From NCBI GenBank assembly GCA_022829145.1, contig CM040755.1:7945063-8009062 (forward strand): a DNA stretch of 64,000 nt, given 5' to 3'. The stretch comes from Albula goreensis. Taxonomy: Eukaryota; Chordata; Actinopteri; Albuliformes; Albulidae. The position numbers and the translations under genes were made by a program. The notes beneath the pieces are model-generated. The model worked only from the letters and a program-made list of their open reading frames with translations, had not been told where the DNA came from and did no database searches. Positions 23,351-34,370 of this stretch are shown here, piece after piece (position 1 is the first letter of the stretch; every line of letters begins with the position of its first letter).

Positions 23351-24443
23351 TAATACCTACTCATCAACCGGTGGCTGAACTCTTCCAGCCCTTTAGGGAC
23401 AACTAAAAACTTGTAAGATTGTTTGGCAGCGTGTATCCTTCTGGTCATGCAGAACAACATGGCTCCCTCTGTTTTCGACTTATACTGTACTTTAACTTAA
23501 GATCTACCAGGGATCCTGAACGTTCCATACAATCTAAAGGGAACTCATCAGAAATCCGAGACACCGGTCTACAGCTTTTTCATTTGGATTGGGTTTCTGT
23601 CTGTTTGTTTGTAGTGTGTCCCACACTCAAAAGTGTGCTGTGCTGACACTTCCAACTGACACAGGGCACCTGGAGACAGGGAGGGGCCTGTCAATCACAC
23701 GTCAGAATGCCAAGAAGGGCTTTGACAAACGGCTGACTCAGCAGGCCAAGCGCTGCCGCAGGTCGATGTGTCCTCACGCCCAAAGATTCTCACATTATTG
23801 CTCTGGCGGGCGTTTGTGTGGCCTTCGCACGTCAATCGCTCGAGAACCCAAACCCATCTTCCCTGTCAAAGGAAAAAATGCGTCACCTGAGCCATAACCC
23901 ACATGACACATGCGGCGAGATTTCGAAAAATGAATTTCCCAAGGGCCACGGGGCAAGATGGCAGCCTCCAAGGTGCCACAGGCTGCTCTGGAAAAAGGTA
24001 ACCTATAAGAATAATCCATATTACTGGCCAATTGTTAATGTTTTTCTGGAGACAAGTCAAGTTCTTTGGAAAGGATTTTCCTATGCAAATCCCATCACAT
24101 TATCAGTTCCATCTGGAAAATCCTTTGGTGAAATTGACAAGATGAGACAACATATTATGCATAACCTTAAAAACATTATGGGGGATAGTAGTAATAAAAA
24201 TAAAACATTTTACCAGCCATCCTAAAAAAAAGCTTTGCGGAGATAAAAAGTCTCTATCTGTATAAAATGCACAGTATTCACACATGATGTACTATGTACT
24301 GTGGGGCCCACCGATTGTAACGAATATAGCACAAAGGGAAGATCATAATTCTCTTAACATGCAGCGATTTTCTGTGACCTCCAGAGCTGTAGCAACAGGA
24401 ATGCTCATATCCCATTCCTACACAGCCAGAGGTTCCACGTGAC
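23351..24443. other. Non-coding DNA, no gene seen
   Basis: Several overlapping open frames (75-135 codons) occur on both strands at 23419-24225 without recognisable domains. An octamer ATGCAAAT lies at 24083-24090. No repeat family is identified. Confidence 0.45.
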
Positions 24444-24505
24444 CACCCCCCCCCCCTTTCCCCCCCCCGCAGCAAATGACCACCCACCCCCCCAAACCCA
24501 GCCCT
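24444..24505 (-). other. C-rich, i-motif/G-quadruplex-prone tract
   Basis: Plus-strand runs of C12, C9, C7 and shorter, separated by short T/A/G-containing loops. The minus strand therefore has G runs fitting a quadruplex pattern. The 147-codon minus-strand open frame across it is a composition artefact. Confidence 0.45.
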
Positions 24506-25129
24506 GCCCGTGACACCCCTAACATTCTCTAAAACGCCTGCAGGGCCTGCCGTTTCACAGTGGTAGGGGTGCTGAAACGGCCCTCGGCCATTTCTGTGGC
24601 TTGGGCTACAGCAGAGCTTGATTCTTACATGCGTGGGCATTCTTCGGTGCTCGTCATTCCCCAAGCCACGGCTAAGTGTTTTCAGTGCAGTGGCTACCAG
24701 TACTGGAGTGTGATCAGCCAATGGGGATGACTGAACAGAAGGACTGGTGACAAGATGAGCAGTTCCTGATACTCAGGTCAACACCTAATCCAAAGATGAC
24801 CACACAAATAAATACAGAGCTGCAGTTTGGCAACCATCCTTTCACTTCCTGCTCTCTCTCTCGATCTTTTCCGTTCTCTTTCTTTCTGTTTCGCCTCTGA
24901 ATACCCTCTCAGTGCTTTTCCATGACTAATTTCCAGTAAGAGAGGGGGGGAAAACAGGAGGACATAACAGAGAGAAATGAGGGGACAGAGAAAACAAAAG
25001 AAATGCTTTAAATTGCTGGGTGGGTGACTTAACCGCCAGAGTTTTTAACGTATGTCTGGCCATGTAGCCACCTTTTAGTCAACAATCAGAAAATCAAAGG
25101 CAATTGGCATGACTCAACCCAAACCTTAA
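24506..25129. other. Non-coding DNA, no gene seen
   Basis: Contains a pyrimidine-rich stretch at 24838-24905 and a purine-rich stretch at 24935-25010. No gene is recognised. Confidence 0.5.
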
Positions 25130-25460
25130 TACCACATGATTGTGTGGCGTAAGCTGGTTTTGTGAGAGGGCCGCTGTGGTTTTAGCGAGGAGATTAGCAG
25201 CCGGGCCAAAGTTGGCCTCCAGACCTTGGCCCGCTGATGCCTCCAGCCCTTTGAAGTCTGAACATCATACCTGGCATTGTAGCAGTGGGAACTAGACTGG
25301 TGTCAGCTCTAATCAGGCCGCTTGTCTCAAGACGACCGACTTCGGGCTCGGCTAATTGGCCCAATCTCGGATTATGTGCGTTTCTGCGGCAGATTCAAGA
25401 CAATAATTTAGTCAAATGGTGTTCTTTTATTTCCTGCTAATTAAGAGGCCTACATTTTTT
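25130..25460. promoter_or_regulatory. Enhancer-like block
   Basis: A compact, repeat-free block with balanced composition between A+T-rich flanks. It includes GGCTAATTGGCCCAATC (homeodomain core beside NFI/CCAAT-type sites) near 25348. GACAATAATTTAG (SOX-like then homeodomain) and CTGCTAATTAAGAGGCC lie near 25398-25450. It looks like a conserved non-coding element. No coding frame of note. Confidence 0.4.
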
Positions 25461-25552
25461 TTTAAAAAAAGGATGGGATTAGAGTTACATGTATAGTATT
25501 TTTCCTCTTTTGAGGTACCTCTACTGAAACCACACAGTATAAGGACTCATTC

Positions 25553-25571
25553 TTTTTTTTTTTTTTTTTTT
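25553..25571. repeat. Poly(T) tract, 19 bases
   Basis: Uninterrupted T run with no retroposon body recognised. Confidence 0.7.
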
Positions 25572-27104
25572 GCACAGACAACAGAAAGGATATTTGTTAT
25601 CTTGACAATCTGAATATTCCAATGCATTACACACAAATGCAAAAAGGAAGAAAGCAACACATAATGGCCTCACCGCAACTGACAATTCACGGCCCTCTTT
25701 ATGCAAATTCACACACAAATCCCCTGGTAATGTAAACAAGCATAAAATATGCATACTCCAACAATCCAACAATAACACAGTACACATTTAGACTAAAGAT
25801 ACATTATTTGTTTTTACATGACAAATACTTTTTGGTTTGGCAGGATCAGCTTCCTACAAAATACACCCTAAAGGACAATGAGGGGTCCATTATTACTGTA
25901 TAAGCAGTTACATAATTTATAAACTTTATCATTTTTATTTTCAAAAAGGAAAAATGCTAAATTGTTCTGCTGTGAATGGTCACTATGAAAGGGTGCGCCG
26001 CACTTTCTGACATCCTTATTCCAGATGTTAAGGGGTTTTTGTTTTTTCATTGTTCATTTGGCATTCCTTGTGTTGTTGTTTTACCTTCAAGCACCCCTTC
26101 CCCATTTACTAAAGATTAGTCCTGATTAAGTGATAACAGATACAGATAGCAAAGAACTGTTAACTAAACATAGAATATGAAGGCAATTAGGTGACTCAAT
26201 GTTATAAACTATCACACGCAATGCCTCTAGTATCATATCTACAATGAAATTCTCAAAGTCCTCTTAAAACAAGGTCTAAAATAAGCACCCAAGCCCGATA
26301 AAGTATTGATTAATCATGAACGGTGAGGAAAATGTAAATAAATAAATGCATACATTCTTGCTTGCTGTAATTAAAAAGCCAGACTTTGCAACTGTTTGGT
26401 TCATCACGGCTGAAAAACAGCCAAGAGGGAACCTCCTCCGGGCTGTTTTGGGCGGACTTGTTGAGGCTGTGGTGCATATTCATTTGGGGTAATCCCCCTT
26501 GCGCAAACCTTAACTGAGTTACCAGAAATGATCCGACTTGCCTTCTGCTCCTCGCTGGAGTGGTGGGTGCAAGAGGCTGAGGGGCACACGTCTTTCTCCC
26601 CATCACCTCCAGCTGGAGCTGAGCTCCAACTCTGACAGCTACTGTCCCTCACAGGGGGAGGGAGGAAAAGAAGGGCGAGCGAAGAATGAACAAATTGCAG
26701 ACGTGACCTGAAGGCCTCTGCACTCCAACATGTGGGGGATTTCATTGTCAAAAATTCCAGAAGCAGGAATGTGCGGTACAGCAGGGAGAGAACTCCCCTG
26801 CATCCTGCTACGGCGGCAGGGAAACACTTGCAGAACTGTGTTCATTAATGCAGCCGACACATGGAAAAAGAGATTGACCTTTGATGGTGCACACATTTTT
26901 TTTCTTCTTTTTTTTTTTGTTGGTAGGCAGTATGCAGGGGTCAGTCGAGAGCCATTGTAAAGTGCCTTTCTTCTCCCTTTTCTCCTTTTTATGAAAAGGA
27001 GCAATCCACTCTAGGAAAAAACATCTTGGGCCATATAAAAAAAAAATCTCCCAAAAAACCACAAAGACAGAGAGACGGAGACAAAACCTGCCACAGTGTG
27101 TTGT
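25572..27104. other. Non-coding DNA; weak regulatory-like patch at 26400-26560
   Basis: A+T-rich with an octamer ATGCAAAT at 25701-25708. The patch at 26400-26560 is G+C-richer and repeat-free. It includes the small perfect hairpin GGCTGAAAAACAGCC at 26408-26422 and could be a short regulatory element. Open frames on both strands at 26310-27062 overlap heavily and are rejected. Confidence 0.45.
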
Positions 27105-27428
27105 GGTATTATAATGCAGTGTTAAAGGCCAACAATGGAGTGAGAAAGTGCTTTAAACTTAAGCAGGCCTTTACAGAGAGTAATTACAACTCTATTGCGA
27201 ATAACACCCTTGATCTTTATGGTCCTAATAAATCTGCCATTAAATGGCTGTTAAAAGGTGAGATTCAGACACCAATGAGGCCCCTCCCACTTCTCCTCTA
27301 AGGATGACCTCAGAGAAACAATGGGCTTCCTGATTGGCCATTAACTGCCTTCAGTGTAATATAATGATGAGGGTCAATAATGGCCACTAACAGAGAGGAG
27401 GGCACTTTAATTTGTCACTCGATAGGAG
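27105..27428. promoter_or_regulatory. Enhancer-like block with three SOX-type sites
   Basis: AACAATGG occurs at 27131-27138 and 27317-27324, and AATAATGG at 27376-27383, all in the same orientation. Other cores are GTAATTACAA near 27180, TTTAAACTTAAG near 27152, GATTGGCCATTAAC (CCAAT/NFI/homeodomain) near 27334 and CACTTTAATTTGTCAC near 27403. It is repeat-free and non-coding. This is one of the better enhancer candidates here. Confidence 0.4.
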
Positions 27429-28139
27429 CACAGATGATTTATTATTTCTGGTGGGGGTGTTTGGGGATGACAAAGGGGGTGGAGCAGCCAGCAGCCAGGG
27501 GGAGGAACTAAGGGGAAGAGAAAGGGGAGCGCAGACACTTAAGTCGCCTAATCAAGTGGTCAACCAAAGAGGTCTATGGGTCAGGGAGGGGTTGCAGCTG
27601 TCACTTGAGGGTGAAGTCTCAAACACCAAAGCAATGCCAAACCAATTGACCAGAGGCACATGAAAAAGAAGCCTATGCTAATTTGCTGTTGGGTATCCCT
27701 ATACCAAGCAACTCAAGTGTAAATTTGTGCTGCTTTAGCTGTGGACAGATCAAGTGAAATGGGTTCACTGGTGCAGGCTTTCTCATTTCATGCTTCTTTT
27801 TGTTACAAAAAGTACTGGATGGACAACTATGACGTCATATGAAGGCTTCCTAAGGCAGTGGCTGCTGTGTTTTGTTTGCCCCTGCTTGGCTTGTTCAAAC
27901 TCAATGTTAAATTGGAGACCCGAGCGTCATTCATTGTCAGGCCAGCAAGTGAGCAAGGAGGCCAGTCGGAGCTGCCCTTTCATATGGCTCGTCTCCCTAT
28001 AAAATGTTAAACACTCTAATACTATTTTAAGATTTATAATGCTGTAATATGTCTTTCTATATCTGGAAAAAATATCTCGAGACATTACAGGCCCCTGAAC
28101 CGCAATGCAGAGCAGAATATATGGGTGGGAAATCTGAGA
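27429..28139. other. Non-coding DNA, no gene seen
   Basis: G/A-rich to about 27600, then ordinary composition. CCAGCAGCCAGGGGGAG near 27487 faintly resembles a CTCF core but does not match well. Confidence 0.5.
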
Positions 28140-28345
28140 GGACTGAGTGCTTTTCATTAACGGACCCCAAATGTTACATTTTCATTAATCACTACCAACG
28201 AAACCGACCAACATGCAGCTGATAACGGAGGAAGGAATAGCTGCCTTCTTATTCAATCAGGCCTACAGAATCTGCAGGCTGCATTTTTCCAAAATGTATG
28301 AAAAGTGCTACAATTTTATGATAAGCGAGTAGTTTCATGGAATTT
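28140..28345. promoter_or_regulatory. Short enhancer-like block
   Basis: TTTTCATTAACGG, TTTCATTAATCACTACC and ATGCAGCTGATAACGG lie close together. The block is repeat-free, with homeodomain, E-box and GATA/MYB-like cores. Candidate only. Confidence 0.28.
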
Positions 28346-29095
28346 TCCCCCGAAAGCTGAAAAGAACAAACGTACCAGTATGGCAGGCAAGCAAATGAAA
28401 CTGGATAGCTACTAAGCAATCATTACTGCTAAAAGCTTACGCCATGATTAAGCACATATTACTATCAGACGGGCAACCTAAAGCCTGCTTATATGGGTCA
28501 AGGAGTTTATAAATCTCCTTCTAAGGGTTTTAAATCATGGTTTTAACCCTTAGGACCCTATTGGATTTGTTTCCGTTTTGCAATGCCTTCAGTTGAACTA
28601 CTGATTGCACGCTGCAGATATTATGACCGCGCTGCAGTCGCGGAGCAGAAAAAGGTAAACAAAGCTTCTTTTCGCAAACATAAAGCTATATAGGCCGGAA
28701 TCATGTTCGGGGGATGCATGAGTGGAAATGTGAAAGGTGATCCCAGGCACTGTCACAACGGCTACATGTTTTCGGGTTGTTGCCGTTTTTTTTTCCCCGC
28801 TTGCATTTATAATATCCGACTCTGGTTATCACCTTGCCCACTGCCCACGGCACTGCTTGGCCGCTTTTATTTAATTAACTGCACCAGTGGGCAGCTACCA
28901 AAACACTGCGAGAGAGAGATAGGGCCACTAGGCCACGGTATGACTGGGAAACTACCGGCTTTCACTCTGAAACAGGGCTGCCACATCCCCATGAATGCTT
29001 TATAAACTAAACCCTTGCAACGCCAAAGTACATTTCTTCATCCATTAAAGGCTGCTGCATGTAAACATATTTTCTTATGAAACTGGCCAACTATG
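28346..29095. other. Non-coding DNA, no gene seen
   Basis: Mixed composition with no repeats. A 100-codon frame at 28703-29005 has no domain. Nothing else is recognised. Confidence 0.45.
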
Positions 29096-29250
29096 CACAT
29101 GAAAAACAACTATGCGCGGGGATGCGCTCATGGTACAGCTCTGAGTCCTGCAGCTGGGTAATTGAGTCCTAGCTGTAATCATTAATGGCTGTGACTACAG
29201 ACCCACAATACCCCAGCAATAAGCAGAGGTTGAGAGGTTAGAATCACCTG
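29096..29250. promoter_or_regulatory. Short enhancer-like block
   Basis: Includes CAGCTGGGTAATTGAG and GCTGTAATCATTAATGGC, which place E-box and homeodomain cores within 60 bases. No repeats or coding signal. Confidence 0.28.
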
Positions 29251-29599
29251 TCTGGGCAACTTCAGGTATGTAAACTAAACATATGCTGACTTTGTGTATT
29301 TCCAATGGCAAAGGATATTTGTGACTGGTGACAAACTTGCATTTGCAGTACAAATGTGGTCATAATGAGATTATCTGCAAAATCATTTTCATCATTTTCA
29401 GTGTTCACAGTGTTGACAATTCAAATACCAGAGACATATTTACCTACACACAAAACATCAATAGCTTAGTTCATCAAAAATTGTAAATACTCCAAAAGAG
29501 TCAAAAACATCAAATTAGTCATAAATAATAACAAATCTGGCAACCCTGATCTGAGACTCTGAAGCGGCATTTGAGGGGAGGGGGAAGCAGTCCAGGCGC
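29251..29599. other. A+T-rich non-coding DNA, nothing recognised
   Basis: Plain A+T-rich sequence without repeats, open frames or recognised sites. Confidence 0.55.
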
Positions 29600-29790
29600 A
29601 GGCTGAAGGATGGAGCAGGCAGAAGGGGAGGCGTTTGTAGACGAGACCCGGTTATGACTGCGCTACGCTACGGCGGTATCCCGCCAGCTCCGAGCGCTGA
29701 CACATTTCATCCGGCCTAATCGGTCATGACAGGGAGGCCTTCGTCTTTTACGTCGCCCTGCTGTCGCTGTAGATACCATGGGAAAAGCAA
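29600..29790. promoter_or_regulatory. CpG-containing enhancer-like block
   Basis: CpG-rich compared with its flanks (CTACGCTACGGCGG, CCGAGCGC, TTTTACGTCGCC). It also has CCTAATCGGTCATGACAGG with homeodomain-like and MEIS-like cores. It is repeat-free with no open frame. Confidence 0.3.
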
Positions 29791-30447
29791 ATACTTTGCA
29801 GGAACCAAAAGCAAACATTGTACAGATTATATGTACATCTCATCAAATTAAATATTGTCAGAAGTAATATTTTCATATTACATGTTGTATAGCCCGTGGT
29901 AAGTCTTACTTATTCATATATTTTCCAGAGAATTATGTATATATAACATTCTATATAATTCTAGTTTTATTAGTGTAATTACTATTGCTTCTATTTCTCA
30001 GAAAACAAGTCAGATGTATGTCTCGACAAATTACCCTTTTACTAAGCAATTAAAACAAAGTAAGTCTCCATCTGGAAAAAAAAAAAACAACAAAGTACAT
30101 AACCAAACCAGTTCCTTTTCATAAATTCAGTTTTTCATACCCTTATAAACTGTGAGATCTTCTAGAAGGAATAAAAACACAAAAAGCTGGTTTTAAAAAA
30201 ATAAATAAATAAAATAAGTGTTCAACTAAAAATATCCCCCTTGCTTAAGCTGACCTTTATGTGTGGCAGCAGAGAGAGGAGCTGTGACAAGGAGTGAGCT
30301 CCAAATACCCACAATACCCCTCTCCCTGACCCTGGCCTTCCCCACTTATTCAACTTTAATGCCTTATTACCGCCAGGTTTTTGGACAATGGCTAGCCGTA
30401 GAGTTCAATATCATTAAAATATTGATTCCCTAGTGCTGTGGAAGGAA
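29791..30447. other. A+T-rich non-coding DNA, no gene seen
   Basis: Very A+T-rich at 29820-30230, with A runs at about 30076 and an A/T tetranucleotide patch at 30196-30216. No gene. Confidence 0.55.
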
Positions 30448-30522
30448 GGGAGTGTGGATGTGGGGGGGGCTGTGGAAGGGTGGGGGGTTGGTGTGTGTGT
30501 GTGTGTGTGGGGGGCGGGGGCG
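30448..30522 (+). repeat. G-rich tract with (GT)9 microsatellite
   Basis: Runs of G8, G6, G6 and G5 surround about nine GT units (30491-30508). It is both quadruplex-prone and Z-DNA-prone. The minus-strand frames through it are artefacts. Confidence 0.6.
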
Positions 30523-30708
30523 TCGGTGGGAGCGCGATAGTCGCGCAGCATCTGAATCCCCCCCGGCTGGTCTGCCCAGGCGCTCGTCTGATTGAGCCGT
30601 GTCACGCTAATCTGTCCTGACAACATGCGAGGAGTTGCCATGTTTCCTTCTTAGCCCTAATGCACTTTTTTGTATGGGAGGGCAGCCCCGTACTGAATGG
30701 CTGAAGTG

Positions 30709-30769
30709 TGGGGTGGGGGAGGGGAGGGGAGGCTGTCGCTGTGGAGGGGGTGGAGGGGGAGATCGGGTG
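30709..30769 (+). other. G-quadruplex-prone tract
   Basis: At least seven G3+ runs in about 60 bases, in two groups separated by CTGTCGCTGT. Confidence 0.5.
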
Positions 30770-31139
30770 GTTACTGGAAAATAGTAGATGCACACAGAAA
30801 TGCAGATTCTGAAATAAAATCAATTGATTTTTTTTTATTTTGTATTTTTTAAAATGATTTTCTCTAAGACAAGCCAATTGGAGGTCGGTGTTTGAAAGAC
30901 AATACAAGCTGAATCTGTGGACTGCGTGTGGGCGAATGTGTATGCTAAATCTGAAATTCCATAGGGCACGTACATACTGTACAAACCTATTTCCCCCTGA
31001 CCTAAAAATTGTAACCGTCCTAATTTTACTGGTAAATTGGCCAGTCAAAAAAAGCACCACATTGCAAACAGCATTTCTGTTGCTCAGCGAGTATAGCTGT
31101 AAGGATGTGAGGACACTGGTTCCCATTTTACCATGCATG
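30770..31139. other. Non-coding DNA, no gene supported
   Basis: A 178-codon minus-strand frame (30602-31138) and a 94-codon plus frame (30888-31172) overlap here. The long frame continues through the G-rich tract as a P/S/T-rich stretch. It has no domain and no plausible promoter. Confidence 0.45.
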
Positions 31140-31760
31140 CGACAGACTCTGTACCGTGGACCGAGTCGCTGAATGATTCAGGAGCGATGGTCGTATCACA
31201 CAGCCTGGTTACACGGCATGTAATTGCTCTGTTCTGTAAAACACGGACTGGGAGAGACGGCGCTCGAGTTGCGCTCAGGTAATTAAACCCCCCCTAAAGA
31301 GCCAGCGCTGGGCCGTCAGCAATAAAATTAAATTAGGTCATCATTATCCTAGCATTAAGCCAGAAGGTGGGAAGCGAAGGGGGGGGGTGACATTGGCTTT
31401 ATTCAACCATGGCCAAAAGCAGCAAGGTGTGCATGTATGAGAAACACTAATGTCAACTGCCTGCGAGTGCATCGAATAACGTCTGTTAGGCCAAACTACA
31501 GGGCATCCTCATTAAGAAAGCTCAGCTCCATGGGCCTCACAACCACGTTTCCTTGTAACGTTGCAAGGAGGAAGTGCCGCGTTCCTCCTGAATTTCATCA
31601 GTAATCAGTCTGCATGTGCATGTTGGCAAATCTCTGGATTCAATTAGGCCCTTAGAAACAGCATAATTCACACAAACATGGAGCAAGCTGGTGCTAAACT
31701 GGCAGGCCCCTGCTACCCTGGCTCAGGGTTGGGTTCCCGTCTCTCTGGATGGGTGGGTGA
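31140..31760. promoter_or_regulatory. Long enhancer-like block
   Basis: Nearly 600 bases with little simple repeat, apart from a G8 run at 31380. Cores include GCATGTAATTGCTC near 31217, CTCAGGTAATTAAACC near 31274, AAATTAAATTAGGTCATCATT near 31326, TCATCAGTAATCAGTC near 31596 and TTCAATTAGGCCC near 31639. Balanced composition and dense homeodomain cores suggest one or two conserved elements. Non-coding. Confidence 0.38.
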
Positions 31761-31867
31761 TTGGAGACAAGCTTGAAGGTGTTGCTGAAGTCTCTCAATT
31801 ACACTGCATGTAATCTTGGGAAATGTTGAGATGTCCAAACATCATACAACCCTTTGCGGCCAACTAG
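31761..31867. other. Spacer, nothing recognised
   Basis: Short plain sequence leading into the CA-rich repeat. Confidence 0.5.
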
Positions 31868-31929
31868 TCCACGCACACACACATGCACATGCACAAAAGC
31901 ACTCACGCGCGCACACACACAGACACAAG
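31868..31929 (+). repeat. Imperfect (CA)n microsatellite
   Basis: CA-rich stretch broken by TG, AAAAG and GCGC units. Confidence 0.75.
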
Positions 31930-32264
31930 TATTGGACATTATGATCTCACAGAAAAAGTACAAATAATGAATTTTTAAAAAGGAGGTTTGAGGTACCAAT
32001 AAATTAGCCAGTGAAAACAGTAATGCATAAGGAGTGTATCTACCATGAACATATCAAACAAAATCAACAAAGAGCCAGCCCTTGGACAGGTAGTGAGACA
32101 GATTCACATGAAAAGGTTACAGCACACAGAGCTGAACATCCCACAACAAGGGTGCGTCTATCAAGTCTGACCTTTCTTCTAACATTTCTTTAAAAAAAAA
32201 AAAAGAGTAGGTAAGACATATTTTGGAACATGAATATATTTAATAAATGTGTTTGCAAGGTATA
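31930..32264. other. A+T-rich non-coding DNA, nothing recognised
   Basis: Includes an A run near 32191-32202. No gene. Confidence 0.55.
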
Positions 32265-32299
32265 TGTGAGTGAGTGGGTGGGTGGGTGTGTGTGTGTGT
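32265..32299 (+). repeat. Compound (TGAG/TGGG/TG)n repeat
   Basis: Graded from GTGA and GGTG units into pure TG units, typical of a decaying microsatellite. Confidence 0.7.
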
Positions 32300-32567
32300 C
32301 AGAGTTCTGACGTGGCAGGAGAGTGAAAGGGAGGGCGGGAATTTCAGATACATTAACAACGCCTCCCATTCAAATCAGTGACTCACACTACACTTCAACA
32401 GAGAGGTTCAGCTGTTTGCCCCTCTAAATATTTAAATCCACCCAGGCTGAGCCTGCACTCCTGTGGAAATGACTGGCTGACCTGGGTGCAGATGGTGAAG
32501 TGGCTGGGAACGGGACGCAGGCAGGTGGGGAAGCGCTGGGATCAGGAGTGTGGGAAGGCAGGTGAGC
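32300..32567. other. Non-coding DNA, no gene seen
   Basis: Ordinary composition. The short open frames have no domain. Confidence 0.5.
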
Positions 32568-32568
32568 A

Positions 32569-32583
32569 CTCCCCCTGCTGGCC
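32569..32583 (-). promoter_or_regulatory. CTCF-like binding site
   Basis: On the minus strand the sequence reads GGCCAGCAGGGGGAG. It matches the vertebrate CTCF core CCASYAGRKGGCRS at all but one or two positions. It is the best match I see in the window. CTCF sites often mark domain borders, and orientation matters for loop formation. Occupancy is unknown. Confidence 0.45.
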
Positions 32584-33581
32584 GGGTTCTCACCTGCACA
32601 CACTTTTCTTTTTCCATTTTTTTTTTTTTAACCACACAACCGACTGACTTGCATTATTCATTTCCAGCTTCTTGAATATTTCATGCAAAGCCTCTCTATG
32701 TTTGTTGCCCTGGCCTAATGCAATTTTCATACCATTTTTTTTAAGCTTTTGTCCCACTTTAAGACATGACTGGCCTCAGTAGAGATTTGGGTTCATTTTA
32801 GTGGAGGAGTTGAGTTTCTGCTTCCTAAAAGAGATACGCAAGTGTCTTATGAGGATGCTGGTTTGAGGGGCAGGCATTGTTCTATAGATGCTCCAGTACG
32901 GTGCACCCAGCCCTGCTTACTGCAGACTAATTCTGAAAACAAGCCCAACAACATCAGTTTAAATACATTAAAGTCCCTCCAGCAAGTCTCCTTCCCACTC
33001 GTACAACCTCAGAGTGATGAGCAACATTTCCGGCGTTGAACTTTAAATAAACAGGCCAAATAAAATGGAGGAACTCCAAATTAATAATTAACATGTAAAG
33101 TTATGTGACGCTCAACTTATAACATTTCAGCCAGCACTTCGGAGTTAATTATCTGAATCATACTTAGATTGATAAATCTTACAGCAACATGAACATCTGC
33201 ATAAATGATTTAAAGTCCCATTTAGACTACTGTTCCTACTGTTTTTTATCTATTTATTTTTTTGATTTACCCCGTTTAACGTTTTCCAACCCAGGTGTAT
33301 GTGAATTGGGATGCAGTCTGGGCAAACGCTTGTCTGTGCACACTTTAAACACCAGCTATGGTTCGGCAACATCCCAAAAGCAATAGCTCAGAGGTTATGA
33401 GCTGGTAATGAAAAAAGCACATCACCACCATTCCTGTAAGGTCTGATGATCACATGTCAGCTTGATATGACTTACTCAGCACTTTGCCCGTATGTACTTT
33501 ATGCTTTCTGACTGTTCCCAGAAAACCGAAGATTCGTTTCAGGTTCCAGGAATACACACATGCTAACACTAACTGCGCAGT
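32584..33581. other. A+T-rich non-coding DNA, no gene seen
   Basis: Includes a T run near 32618-32630 and homeodomain-like AATTAATAATTAAC near 33080. No gene or element is recognised. Confidence 0.5.
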
Positions 33582-33602
33582 AAAAAAAAAAAAAAAAAAA
33601 AA
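33582..33602. repeat. Poly(A) tract, about 21 bases
   Basis: Uninterrupted A run. Confidence 0.7.
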
Positions 33603-33713
33603 CCGGTATTGATGGTCATCAACACAAGCTAGCCCAGAGCTAGGCTGAGAGAGGATGTGGCTGCCTTCTGCCTTCTGTTTTCCAGAGTAAGCAGACTTCT
33701 GTCGCTGTTATTC

Positions 33714-33729
33714 TTTTTTTTTTTTTTTT
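33714..33729. repeat. Poly(T) tract, 16 bases
   Basis: Uninterrupted T run upstream of the C-rich stretch. Confidence 0.7.
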
Positions 33730-33775
33730 GGCTCGTAACCAGCATTACCCAGAGCAGGCAAAAGTGGCTCTGCCT

Positions 33776-33992
33776 TTCCCTCCCATTCCCCCACCGCAAC
33801 CACCTCCCCCAACCGCCCCCACTGTTCCCATTCGGATCCTGGCCGCTCGGTCACTCAAGCTCCCGGCTCTCCAGAAGGTTCCAGCCCAGGAACCCTCGGC
33901 CGCCATTTGGTCCGCCCTCCCAGGGTCCCCCCAGACTCATCCAACCCAAACCCACCTCACCCCCCAAACCCAACCCCCCCAAACCCCCCACA
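33776..33992 (-). other. C-rich, proline-codon-like low-complexity tract
   Basis: About 215 bases dominated by C runs of 3-7 on the plus strand, most regular at 33940-33992. Both plus-strand frames across it give proline-rich peptides (105 and 131 codons) purely from composition. The minus strand is quadruplex-prone. Confidence 0.5.
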
Positions 33993-34370
33993 GTGTCCCC
34001 GGCGACGCTAAAGCGGCAGCGCTCCGCCGAGAGAGCTATTATTAAACTTTAAGGTCAATCGTGGCACTAACTACTCGGTGGAAGCTTTCAGCGCGTGGCG
34101 CGGTTTGCCCAGGCTAATTAAAAATGAATGGGAAGTGCTGCGTTTGTGCCGCCAAGCTTTTTATTATATTTTTCGCTCCTTATTTGTCTTGGAGTTTTCG
34201 GACCTGCTTAAGGGAAGCTGATTTACCACAGCCTTCTGTAATCAGCGTGACACGCACCTCCTATGGCAGCAGCTCACGGAGGCTGCGGATTCACATGCTT
34301 ACATTTCAACGTCACATTTCAATGAATCTTACATTTCATTATTTTAATTCATGACTTCCATTTGAGAATT
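33993..34370. promoter_or_regulatory. CpG-dense edge and enhancer-like block
   Basis: About a dozen CpG sites lie in 33996-34110 (GGCGACGC, AGCGGCAGCGCTCCGCCGAG, CAGCGCGTGGCGCGG). Then come GGCTAATTAAAAATGAATGG and TTTTTATTATATTTTTCGC. The block is repeat-free after the C-rich tract. It could be a promoter-proximal or enhancer element. Confidence 0.33.

Noticed and set aside
24278..24721. 147-codon minus frame
   Set aside because: Glycine-rich read-through of the C-rich tract with no recognised domain.
30602..31138. 178-codon minus-strand open frame, the longest in the window
   Set aside because: Its C-terminal half is a P/S/T-rich read-through of a G-rich tract. It has no domain and overlaps a plus-strand frame. 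One frame of this length is plausible by chance in 64 kb.
33657..34052. Proline-rich frames of 131 and 105 codons
   Set aside because: Both plus frames are proline-rich because of C runs. Two frames giving the same bias points to composition, not coding.
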